Assembly: GCA_027298165.1 (NCBI GenBank)
Contig: JAPUGN010000091.1
Coordinates: forward strand, 1 to 5,331
From: Nitrospinota bacterium
GTDB taxonomy: Bacteria > Nitrospinota > Nitrospinia > Nitrospinales > Nitrospinaceae
DNA length: 5,331 nucleotides
Direction: 5' to 3'
Under the pieces are notes generated by a model that was given only the letters and a program-made list of their open reading frames with translations, was not told the DNA's origin and searched no databases. A program made the translations under genes and the position numbers. Of this stretch, positions 1 to 5,331 are shown one piece after another (position 1 is the first letter of the stretch; every line of letters starts with the position of its first letter).

Positions 1-329
1 CGGAAGAAGCGCGCCAGGCCTATCGGGTCGCTCCCGATCCTGAAAATCCCCTATTTCTGAACCTGGCAGGTCAATCGCTGGAGATTCTGGAAATCAGTTC
101 CGGCGGGCTGGCGTTCAAAAACCAGGGGTTCAAGGCGGAGGATACGTTCAAGGTCGACTTTGTCCTGCCGACGGGCGGCGCCATCAATACCCGCATCAAA
201 ATATTGCGTATCGACGAAGAAGAGATCTGCCGGTGCAATTTCGTCAATCTGGATACGGGATCTGAAGACGCCCTTCACCGTTATGTGCTGGTGCGTCAAA
301 AAGACGACCTCCACTCCCAAAATTTCTAA
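1..329 (+). CDS. PilZ-domain protein, C-terminal part (5' end outside window)
   Basis: The reading frame is open from base 3 to the TAA at 327-329, giving 108 residues with no start codon in view, so this is the end of a longer gene. The fragment begins just before an RQAYR stretch (fragment residues 4-8), which fits the RxxxR half of the PilZ c-di-GMP site. About 20 residues later comes EISSGG (residues 30-35), which fits the second half, [D/N]xSxxG, with Glu in the first position. The rest alternates short hydrophobic strands (FKVDFVLP, TRIKILRI, ICRCNFVNL) and ends in a helix-like RYVLVRQ segment, as expected for the PilZ six-stranded barrel. PilZ domains bind cyclic di-GMP and control motility, biofilm or secretion; the actual target cannot be told because any N-terminal domain is missing. 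The next gene follows after about 26 bases and may be co-transcribed. The domain call is by motif only. Confidence 0.8.
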   Translation, partial: EEARQAYRVAPDPENPLFLNLAGQSLEILEISSGGLAFKNQGFKAEDTFKVDFVLPTGGAINTRIKILRIDEEEICRCNFVNLDTGSEDALHRYVLVRQKDDLHSQNF

Positions 330-347
330 CCCTTTTTTAAATCCCCC

Positions 348-353
348 AGGTGA
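348..353 (+). promoter_or_regulatory. Ribosome binding site deciding the start at ATG 356
   Basis: AGGTGA pairs with the 3' end of 16S rRNA (the right half of AAGGAGGTGA) and places ATG 356 at the usual distance. The competing GTG at 350 lies inside this site and has no Shine-Dalgarno sequence of its own, so the longer two-residue extension is less likely. Confidence 0.55.
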
Positions 354-355
354 CC

Positions 356-982
356 ATGACGGCTGGTCAGAAAGATTCGACGCAGTGGTCCCGGCATGAA
401 TGGGATTTGATCAATGTAACAGAACTCTTCGAGCACAAACCCGCCATCATGAAAAAAGCGGAAGGGTATCTGGAAGCGTTGCGGTCCGCCCTTGCGGCCG
501 ATCTGAAAACCCATCCCAAAACCTACCCCGCCGATACGGATCTGGTGAAAGGCCAGATTGCCCGCGGGGAAAATCATCAGGGGTTTCCTTTCCTCTCTCT
601 GGACCTCCCGCAGAAATTCTCGAAAACGGAATTCTTTACTTACCGCACGCTGTTCTGGTGGGGGCATTACCTGGGATTTTCCCTCATTTTAAAGGGACCC
701 GATTTACCCGCGCAGGTGAACCGCCTGAAAGAGCGTCGACAAAGCCCCGCCGGTACGGACGTTTATCTTTCCAGGCACGATAATCCCTGGGAGTGGGATA
801 TCGATCATTTTTCGAAACTGTCGCAATTATCCCAAGACAACATTGACCAGACGATTGATGGAATTCAATACGTCAAACTGATACGGTTTTTCCCAGTGTC
901 AGAGGCATCCTTTCCGGAACTCGACTGGACCGAGGCCGGCCTCCAATCGTTTCGAGATCTGGTGCAGCTGGTATTGGAATAG
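356..982 (+). CDS. Conserved-looking protein of unknown function, 208 aa
   Basis: I do not recognise this family. The frame is closed upstream by an in-frame TAA at 338-340, so only GTG 350 or ATG 356 can serve as a start near the beginning. ATG 356 is preferred because AGGTGA at 348-353 is a Shine-Dalgarno match in the right position (AGG, then 5 bases, then ATG), and it overlaps the GTG. The product appears soluble and cytoplasmic, with no signal peptide. It is aromatic-rich, with seven Trp: W11 and W16 in a WSRHEW motif, W101-W102 in a FFTYRTLFWWGHYLGF segment (about residues 93-108), W145 and W147 in NPWEWD, and W191. Residues 27-50 look like an amphipathic helix and the last 20 residues form another. 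The FWWGHYLGF stretch is hydrophobic but short and contains His and Gly, so I do not call it a membrane segment. It lies directly behind the PilZ gene, suggesting a shared transcript, and ends 5 bases from the stop of a convergent gene. Confidence 0.8.
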   Translation: MTAGQKDSTQWSRHEWDLINVTELFEHKPAIMKKAEGYLEALRSALAADLKTHPKTYPADTDLVKGQIARGENHQGFPFLSLDLPQKFSKTEFFTYRTLFWWGHYLGFSLILKGPDLPAQVNRLKERRQSPAGTDVYLSRHDNPWEWDIDHFSKLSQLSQDNIDQTIDGIQYVKLIRFFPVSEASFPELDWTEAGLQSFRDLVQLVLE

Positions 983-987
983 GCGGT

Positions 988-1509
988 TTACAGCTCGGGC
1001 TTTTCCACGATCAGAATCAATGGGTGCATCCAAATCACCTTTTCGAGAGGGAGGACCATTAGGGATGCGTTTTCTTCAAAGGGTTTCAGGTAAATCCGTT
1101 CGTGGGCGGAGTCGGGAATGGGCGACACCTGGCTATCGGGAATGTGGAGCGGCGTTGGGGTCATGAAACTTTTCCTGCGGGGGTTCCCCCGGGCGAAATC
1201 TGCCTGGGACTCGTCTTTAACGAGGGTGCAGATGAAGGGCTCCCGGCCCGCCAGACCTACCGCATAGACCTCGTCTTGAGCTTTTAAATCCAGGCCCGGC
1301 CCGAATATTCCCAGTGCCGTGGCGCCTTCCCCGGGTTTCTTAATGATATCCAAGGCATAGCATGCCTTCGGCAAGGTCTGGATCACCGCAATCTCTACCT
1401 CGGAGCGATGCTTCAGACCCGGCGGCAACCCTTCCACCTGCTCGGCAGGTCCCACCTTGCCTGATACTACCAACCAGGGAATGCGCGCTGATTGGGGTTG
1501 GCTGCTCAT
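988..1509 (-). CDS. Protein of unknown function, 173 aa
   Basis: I do not recognise this family. The reading frame runs leftwards from ATG (complement of 1507-1509) to TAA (complement of 988-990). A GAGGAAA Shine-Dalgarno sequence sits 7 bases before the ATG, and an AT-rich region lies upstream. The opposite strand offers only a 61-codon shadow here, which supports the minus-strand reading. There is no signal peptide or membrane helix. Visible segments are a beta-rich N-terminal half (IPWLVVSGKVG, EVEIAVIQTL, VYAVGLAG, PFICTLVKD), a basic ARGNPRRKSF patch (about residues 106-115), a proline-rich middle (TPTPLHIPDSQVSPIPDS), and a hydrophobic end (SLMVLPLEKVIWMHPLILIVEK). Two Cys occur, at 50 and 94, without a metal-binding pattern. 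The gene stands alone on this strand, divergent from folC and convergent with the unknown gene on the left, so context gives no functional hint. Confidence 0.78.
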   Translation of the reverse strand: MSSQPQSARIPWLVVSGKVGPAEQVEGLPPGLKHRSEVEIAVIQTLPKACYALDIIKKPGEGATALGIFGPGLDLKAQDEVYAVGLAGREPFICTLVKDESQADFARGNPRRKSFMTPTPLHIPDSQVSPIPDSAHERIYLKPFEENASLMVLPLEKVIWMHPLILIVEKPEL

Positions 1510-1516
1510 TAATGGG

Positions 1517-1523
1517 TTTCCTC
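1517..1523 (-). promoter_or_regulatory. Ribosome binding site of the 173-aa minus-strand gene
   Basis: On the minus strand this reads GAGGAAA and ends 7 bases before the ATG at 1509. It is the best Shine-Dalgarno match in the region and supports both the strand and the start codon. A GTG that overlaps it in another frame opens only a short shadow frame. Confidence 0.65.
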
Positions 1524-1527
1524 ACGA

Positions 1528-1548
1528 TTAAAAATAATTAATTTTTAA
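1528..1548. repeat. Perfect 8-base A/T inverted repeat with 5-base spacer
   Basis: TTAAAAAT at 1528-1535 is the exact reverse complement of ATTTTTAA at 1541-1548, separated by AATTA. The pairing stops at both outer edges (A1527 against G1549). It lies 19 bases upstream of the minus-strand start codon and about 30 bases before the rightward TATAAT. This is where an operator or a curved AT-rich promoter element would sit. A/T-only symmetry arises easily by chance in AT-rich DNA, so function is uncertain. Confidence 0.45.
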
Positions 1549-1579
1549 GTATTTTACTCACCCAACGGAAATGAGAAAA

Positions 1580-1585
1580 TATAAT
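1580..1585 (+). promoter_or_regulatory. Candidate -10 box (TATAAT) for the folC-lptD-pyrE transcript
   Basis: An exact TATAAT lies upstream of folC on its strand, which would put the transcript start near 1592. At the standard 17-base spacing the -35 position (1557-1562, CTCACC) is a poor match to TTGACA. TTTACT at 1553-1558 resembles it better but leaves a 21-base spacer. No TGn extension precedes the box. The promoter may need an activator or be driven partly by the AT-rich upstream tract. Confidence 0.45.
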
Positions 1586-1673
1586 TCATTTAAAAACGTA
1601 CTTCAGCGGACCTCACGTGATCCCTGAGAGCCGGAAGGACCTGCACGCTCTTCATGAAAGCGAGTGCCTTTTG

Positions 1674-2960
1674 ATGAACTACCAGGAATCCCTTGATTAT
1701 TTATACAGCCTGGCCCGGCTGGGAATCAAACTGGGATTGGACAACACCGAGCGGCTGCTGAAATATTTCGGAAACCCCCAGTTGAAAATCCCGACGGTTC
1801 ATATCGCGGGCACCAATGGTAAAGGATCTACAGCGGCGTTTGTGGAATCCATTTTGCGTGCCTCGGGTTTTCGCGTGGGGCTATACACCTCGCCGCATAT
1901 TCTGGATTTCCGGGAACGCATTCAAATCAACCGGCGACTCATGGAACCCGAAGAGTTGATCCATTGGGTGGCCGCCCTCCAACACGCCTCGGCCGCATTG
2001 GATTGTGCCCCCACCTTTTTTGAGTTCGGCACAGTGATGGCATTTCTGCAATTCGAACATCGTAAAACCGACTGGAACGTCATTGAAGTCGGCATGGGGG
2101 GACGCCTCGATTCCACCAATCTATGTCGGGGCCGCATTTGCATTATAACCCCAATCTCCAGAGACCATGAATCGAGCCTGGGAACCCGACTGGACCAGAT
2201 TGCGGGGGAAAAGGCCGCGATCATCAAGCATCCCTGCACCGTGGTGTGCGGTTCGCAGGAACAAGAAGTGACCCGGGTCGTCGAGGAGCAGAGCCGGACT
2301 CACCAAGCATCTGTTCTGCAACTGGGGCGCGACTTTCAGGTGGCGGTTCAATCCCACTCTCCGGAGGGACAGGTTTTTGATTTTAATGGTCCTGAAATTT
2401 GGTATAAAGGTCTTGAAATTTCCCTGGCCGGCAGGCACCAGTCCCTCAATGCGGGATTGGCGGTGGCCGCCTGCACGGCCCTGGCCGACCCGTCCGTCAC
2501 CGAAGCCACCCTTAGGGAGGGATTGAAATCTACGTCCTGGCCCGGCCGCCTGGAGCTATGTGGCACCAAACCTTTTCTCATAATGGATGGTGCCCATAAT
2601 CCCGACAGTTTCAAAAAATTGACCGCCGCTCTTTCCGAATTGTTTCCCCATCAAAGAAAAATCTGGGTTTTCGGGATCATGAAGGATAAACCCCTGGCAG
2701 AAATTGCCGATATTATAGAAGACCATATCGATCACATGATTTTGACCCGGCCTAAAAACGATCGAAGCGCCCCTCTGGACACTGTCCGGGACGCCCTGGC
2801 GGAATTCACACCACCGATGGATTGGGTCGAGGATGTCCCGTCGGCTTTGGATCGTGCCACTCAAATCGCCCGGCCTGAAGACCTGATTGTGGTCACAGGT
2901 TCCTTATTCACGGTAGCTGAGGCTAAGCAGGTTATTGAAAATCAAACTTATAATTCATAG
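1674..2960 (+). CDS. folC: Folylpolyglutamate synthase / dihydrofolate synthase FolC
   Basis: FolC is a cytoplasmic ATP-dependent Mur-ligase-type enzyme. It adds glutamate to folates and, in bifunctional forms, also joins glutamate to dihydropteroate to make dihydrofolate. All family landmarks are present (numbering from ATG 1674, 428 aa): ATP-binding loop GTNGKGS at 46-52, YTSPH at 71-75 followed by RERI at 80-83, FFEFGT at 115-120, EVGMGGRLDSTN at 138-149, DH at 164-165 with LGT and IAGEKAAIIK ending at K185, and DGAHNP at 305-310 opening the C-terminal domain, then FGIMKDKP. Length and motif order are normal, so the enzyme should be active. ATG 1674 (MNYQESLDYLYSL) matches where the family begins. 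GTG 1617 would add 19 residues without homology-like character, though both starts have only weak ribosome sites. The gene ends inside lptD. Whether it has one or both activities cannot be settled by eye. Confidence 0.95.
   Translation: MNYQESLDYLYSLARLGIKLGLDNTERLLKYFGNPQLKIPTVHIAGTNGKGSTAAFVESILRASGFRVGLYTSPHILDFRERIQINRRLMEPEELIHWVAALQHASAALDCAPTFFEFGTVMAFLQFEHRKTDWNVIEVGMGGRLDSTNLCRGRICIITPISRDHESSLGTRLDQIAGEKAAIIKHPCTVVCGSQEQEVTRVVEEQSRTHQASVLQLGRDFQVAVQSHSPEGQVFDFNGPEIWYKGLEISLAGRHQSLNAGLAVAACTALADPSVTEATLREGLKSTSWPGRLELCGTKPFLIMDGAHNPDSFKKLTAALSELFPHQRKIWVFGIMKDKPLAEIADIIEDHIDHMILTRPKNDRSAPLDTVRDALAEFTPPMDWVEDVPSALDRATQIARPEDLIVVTGSLFTVAEAKQVIENQTYNS
2919..2931 (+). promoter_or_regulatory. 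Weak ribosome binding region for the TTG start of lptD
   Basis: Two partial Shine-Dalgarno matches precede TTG 2935: GAGG at 2919-2922 (12 bases away) and AGCAGG at 2926-2931 (3 bases away). Neither has ideal spacing. Together with the TTG codon and the position inside the folC coding end, this suggests that lptD initiation relies on ribosomes arriving from folC. Confidence 0.4.
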
Positions 2961-5205
2961 CGTCTGCCTTCTGACGCTCCTATGGCCCCTGTTCACCGGA
3001 ATGGTTGTTCCGGATGCCCGGGCCCAGCAGGAGGCGGCCGGCCAAAAATCTCCGGACATCGAGGACCCGGATTTTGAACTGCAATCCGATGACCCGGGAA
3101 CAGCCCCCGCCTCCCCCTCAGAAAACCAAGAGCCGGTTAATTTAACGGCCGACCACATGCTTCATCTGGTTGAGAAAAACCTGGTCAAAGCCGAAGGAAA
3201 TGTTGTGGTCACCTATGGAGCGCGAAAAGTCACCGCAGATGAAATTGTAATCAATACCGAAACCGGCAAAGGCCAGGCCAAGGGCCATGTGGTCATGACC
3301 GCGGAAAAAGGAACGGTCTTCAAAGCCGACAAGGCCCAGTTTAATCTCAAAGCCGAAAAGGGGCGCCTGTTCAAGGTAGACGGCAAACTGGGCGATCTTT
3401 ATTTCATCACCGGTGAGGAGGTCACCAAATTATCCGAGAATCACTATACCGCCCAGGACGCGACCCTCACCACCTGCACGGGGGAGATTCCCGACTGGCG
3501 GATCGATGTCGCCGATGCCGACATACTCCTCGACGACCGGGCCTGGTTCACAGGCGGTGTGTTTCGCATCAAAAACATTCCGATCCTGTATATTCCCGTC
3601 GGTTATGTCCCGATCTTGACCAAACGAAAATCCGGCCTCCTCGCCCCCAGATTCTCGACCAGCAACGTGGACGGAGAAACGGTCGAGATAACCTACTTCT
3701 GGGCGATCAATCAATGGTCGGACGCAACCTTCGGCGTCGATTACATTGAAAGACGGGGCACCCGTTCGCGGACAGAGTTCCGGTATGCTCCCAGTAAAAC
3801 CACATACGGACAGGTTAATTTTGTGTTTCTCGATGACAACTTGACTCAAGACACGTTCTGGAAACTCGATGCAGTTCACCGTCAGCACCTGCCGCTGGGA
3901 TTCAAACTGAACGCCAAGCTCGACCAAACATCAAAAGCCAACTTCAACAATACCTTTGCCAACCAGACGGAACTGAGAACGCGGCGCAGTTCGGACTCCT
4001 TCGCTAGCCTGTTCCGTACCTGGGACAACCACACGTTTGACGTCCTGACCCGCTTCCAGGAAAGCGAACAGTCCACCCTGGACGAAAAACTCGGGCTCCT
4101 GCCGACGGTCACCTACAAGACCCAACCGGTAGAAGCGGGGTTTTTAAATACCTATTTCGATCAGGAAATCAGTTACACCAACTTTTTATTCGATCTGGAT
4201 CCCAGCAGTTCCAACGATATCAACGAAACGGTCCAACGCTTCGACTACCACCCCAGCCTGTCCCTGCCCATCGATATCGCTCCCTGGCTGCAGTTGACTC
4301 CCCGGGTGGGTTTCCGGGAGACGTTTTACAATAAGGAAATCCAGGTCACACCGGCACCCGTCACGGTCACCCGCGGCGGTAATTTCTCCCGGGAAATGAT
4401 GGACGTGAACGTGTTGCTGGAAGGACCCAAATTCAACCGAATCTTTGGAGGGGATAACCCGGAGGGGCCCCGTTACAAGCATGTGGTGGAGCCGCGCCTG
4501 CAATACGATTATATCCCCGACCTCGACCGCAATGACCGGGCCAAGATCCGTCTGGTGGACGCCATCGACGCAGTGGAAAACGTGAACCGGCTGAGCTTTT
4601 TTCTGGTTCAACGCCTGCTCCGCAAAGGCCCGGCCAGCGGCAAGGATTCGGAAGTGAAACAAATCGCCCGATTGGAAATCAGCCAGAGTTACGATCTGGA
4701 CGAAGCGCGGGGTCTGGTCACGCCCGGGAACCCCCGGCGCCCCTTTTCGGCCATCCGTTTTGACCTCGACAGCAAAATCTTCAACTCCTTTTTCCTGAAT
4801 ACCGATTTCACCTACAACGTCTACACTAATGCCATGGAAACCTGGAACATCGATACCGGCATTAAACTGAATCCGTGGCTCATGTTGATATTTGAGCGCC
4901 GGGAAAGAGACGATCAGACCGCCAGTATCCTGGGCACCCTGGATGTCACCCTGCCCAAAGGGTGGAACGCGAAATACAGTGTCCGGTATGACGAGTTCAA
5001 CGATACACTGTTAGAACATAACGGCCGTCTGACTTATAATGACAAATGCATGTGCTGGGGATTCACCATCGATTACATCGACCGGAATATAATTACCGGC
5101 ACCTCCAAACGAAACGAAACCCGGATCCTGTTCGGCATCACGCTAAGAGGATTGGGCAATTTTGACGGGTCCCGCGGCGAGTCGTTCCTCCACCGGACTT
5201 TTTAG
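2935..5205 (+). CDS. lptD: LPS-assembly outer-membrane protein LptD
   Basis: LptD is the outer-membrane barrel that, with the lipoprotein LptE, inserts lipopolysaccharide into the outer leaflet, receiving it from the LptA bridge. The 756-aa product starts with a Sec signal peptide (residues 1-30: Lys at 2 and 4, hydrophobic core, cleavage after ARA). An acidic Pro/Ser-rich linker follows (about 31-66), then an OstA/LptA-like jellyroll (about 67-200, from PVNLTADHM). The family signature into the barrel is clear: PILYIPVGYVP at 216-226, then KRKSGLLAPRF at 230-240 and RRG at 273-275. The protein ends in beta-strand sequence (TRILFGITLRGLG) and a terminal Phe. Mature-protein cysteines are C181, C705 and C707 only. 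The TTG start is forced: an in-frame TAG lies at 2914-2916, and the next ATG (3001) would remove most of the signal peptide. It overlaps folC by 26 bases. Length is near the usual 750-800 aa. Confidence 0.94.
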   Translation: MKIKLIIHSVCLLTLLWPLFTGMVVPDARAQQEAAGQKSPDIEDPDFELQSDDPGTAPASPSENQEPVNLTADHMLHLVEKNLVKAEGNVVVTYGARKVTADEIVINTETGKGQAKGHVVMTAEKGTVFKADKAQFNLKAEKGRLFKVDGKLGDLYFITGEEVTKLSENHYTAQDATLTTCTGEIPDWRIDVADADILLDDRAWFTGGVFRIKNIPILYIPVGYVPILTKRKSGLLAPRFSTSNVDGETVEITYFWAINQWSDATFGVDYIERRGTRSRTEFRYAPSKTTYGQVNFVFLDDNLTQDTFWKLDAVHRQHLPLGFKLNAKLDQTSKANFNNTFANQTELRTRRSSDSFASLFRTWDNHTFDVLTRFQESEQSTLDEKLGLLPTVTYKTQPVEAGFLNTYFDQEISYTNFLFDLDPSSSNDINETVQRFDYHPSLSLPIDIAPWLQLTPRVGFRETFYNKEIQVTPAPVTVTRGGNFSREMMDVNVLLEGPKFNRIFGGDNPEGPRYKHVVEPRLQYDYIPDLDRNDRAKIRLVDAIDAVENVNRLSFFLVQRLLRKGPASGKDSEVKQIARLEISQSYDLDEARGLVTPGNPRRPFSAIRFDLDSKIFNSFFLNTDFTYNVYTNAMETWNIDTGIKLNPWLMLIFERRERDDQTASILGTLDVTLPKGWNAKYSVRYDEFNDTLLEHNGRLTYNDKCMCWGFTIDYIDRNIITGTSKRNETRILFGITLRGLGNFDGSRGESFLHRTF

Positions 5206-5213
5206 CGCACACC

Positions 5214-5220
5214 AGAGAGG
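5214..5220 (+). promoter_or_regulatory. Ribosome binding site of pyrE
   Basis: AGAGAGG lies 10 bases before ATG 5231, in the 25-base gap after lptD. The spacing is slightly long but usable, and it supports the pyrE start. No terminator or promoter fits in this gap, so pyrE is probably read through from lptD. Confidence 0.55.
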
Positions 5221-5230
5221 TTTATCCCAA

Positions 5231-5331
5231 ATGACCTTTGCACACCAACTGGCAAAGATCAGTCTCGAAATCGGATCCATTAAAATCGATTGCAAAAACC
5301 CGTTCACTTGGGCTTCGGGCTACCGGATGCC
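5231..5331 (+). CDS. pyrE: Orotate phosphoribosyltransferase PyrE, N-terminal part (3' end outside window)
   Basis: Only 33 complete codons are visible before the window ends. They end in KNPFTWASGYRM, which fits the conserved N-terminal motif of bacterial orotate phosphoribosyltransferases ((F)TWASG followed by a PIYxDNR-type stretch, here cut off). The enzyme joins orotate to PRPP to form orotidine 5'-monophosphate in de novo pyrimidine synthesis, in the cytoplasm. The leading helix (HQLAKISLEIGSIKI) is also typical of the family. ATG 5231 has an upstream AGAGAGG and lies 25 bases after the lptD stop, consistent with the third position of a folC-lptD-pyrE operon. The catalytic PRPP loop is outside the window, so integrity cannot be judged. 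Confidence 0.85.
   Translation, partial: MTFAHQLAKISLEIGSIKIDCKNPFTWASGYRM

Larger units (their letters stand above)
1510..1673. promoter_or_regulatory. Divergent AT-rich intergenic region between the minus-strand gene and folC
   Basis: This is the only sizeable non-coding stretch in the window and must hold the start signals for the leftward unknown gene and for the rightward folC-lptD-pyrE run. Bases 1524-1560 contain only 5 G/C in 37 positions, in sharp contrast to the surrounding genes. It contains an A/T inverted repeat (1528-1548), a consensus TATAAT (1580-1585) and a TCACGTGA palindrome (1613-1620). A leftward promoter is expected here too; TAAAAT on the minus strand (complement of 1551-1556) is a candidate -10, but its -35 is poor. 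If folC starts at GTG 1617 instead of ATG 1674, the region ends at 1616. Confidence 0.6.

Noticed and set aside
51..320. Open frame on the minus strand opposite the PilZ fragment
   Set aside because: It is the shadow of the PilZ frame; the plus-strand protein carries the RxxxR and xSxxG motifs while the minus-strand one shows no family features.
331..341. CCTTTTTTAAA after the PilZ stop, as a possible intrinsic terminator
   Set aside because: There is a T-run but no GC-rich hairpin before it, and the next gene's ribosome site follows directly.
932..943. GAGGCCGGCCTC, a perfect 12-base palindrome near the end of the 208-aa gene
   Set aside because: It lies inside coding sequence, has no loop and no T-run on either side, and fits normal GC-rich codon use, so it is not a convincing terminator or operator.
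1102..1287. 61-codon plus-strand frame opposite the 173-aa minus-strand gene
   Set aside because: It is short, has no good ribosome site and lies wholly inside the longer minus-strand frame, which has a clear Shine-Dalgarno sequence.
3430..3927. 165-codon minus-strand frame inside lptD
   Set aside because: It lies opposite conserved LptD signature sequence (IPVGYVP, KRKSG); long antisense frames are common in GC-rich genes and nothing supports expression.
4186..4662. 158-codon minus-strand frame inside the LptD barrel region
   Set aside because: It is an antisense shadow of barrel-strand codons, with no recognisable product.
1..5331. Possible undescribed defence, mobile or biosynthetic system
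   Set aside because: No integrase, transposase, terminal repeats, CRISPR-like repeats, toxin-antitoxin pair or clustered unknown genes are visible; most of the window is recognisable housekeeping sequence.

Overview
The window reads as an ordinary chromosomal stretch from a diderm (Gram-negative) bacterium of moderate-to-high GC content. The diderm assignment rests on a full-length LptD, the outer-membrane LPS translocon, which only makes sense in a cell with an LPS-type outer membrane. Some protein features (the FTWASGYRM-type PyrE start, a three-cysteine LptD, an unusual folC-lptD-pyrE order) suggest something outside the well-known Enterobacteria, perhaps Nitrospinota or a deltaproteobacterial relative. 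That placement is a guess from recall, not a measured result.

Layout. (1) Bases 1-329 (+) hold the C-terminal end of a protein with a PilZ-type c-di-GMP-binding domain, cut by the left window edge. (2) Bases 356-982 (+) hold a 208-aa protein I do not recognise, close behind the PilZ gene and probably in the same transcript. (3) Bases 988-1509 (-) hold a 173-aa protein I do not recognise, converging on gene 2 with only 5 bases between the two stop codons. (4) Bases 1510-1673 are a divergent, AT-rich intergenic region. It carries a consensus TATAAT facing right, an 8+8-base A/T inverted repeat and a TCACGTGA palindrome; this is the main regulatory site of the window. (5) Bases 1674-2960 (+) hold folC. 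(6) Bases 2935-5205 (+) hold lptD, overlapping the folC end by 26 bases and starting with TTG. (7) Bases 5231-5331 (+) hold the first 33 codons of pyrE, cut by the right edge.

How the genes work together. folC, lptD and pyrE are tightly packed on one strand (26-base overlap, then a 25-base gap) and look like one operon. It would combine folate polyglutamylation, outer-membrane LPS insertion and pyrimidine synthesis, all growth-linked housekeeping functions without a shared pathway. The left block (PilZ protein plus unknown) looks like the tail of another operon, possibly linked to c-di-GMP signalling.

I see no RNA gene, CRISPR array, insertion sequence, attachment site or convincing intrinsic terminator, and no sign of an undescribed multi-gene system. 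The points most worth a second look are the cysteine layout of LptD, the TTG-initiated folC/lptD overlap, the intergenic inverted repeat and the two unrecognised proteins.
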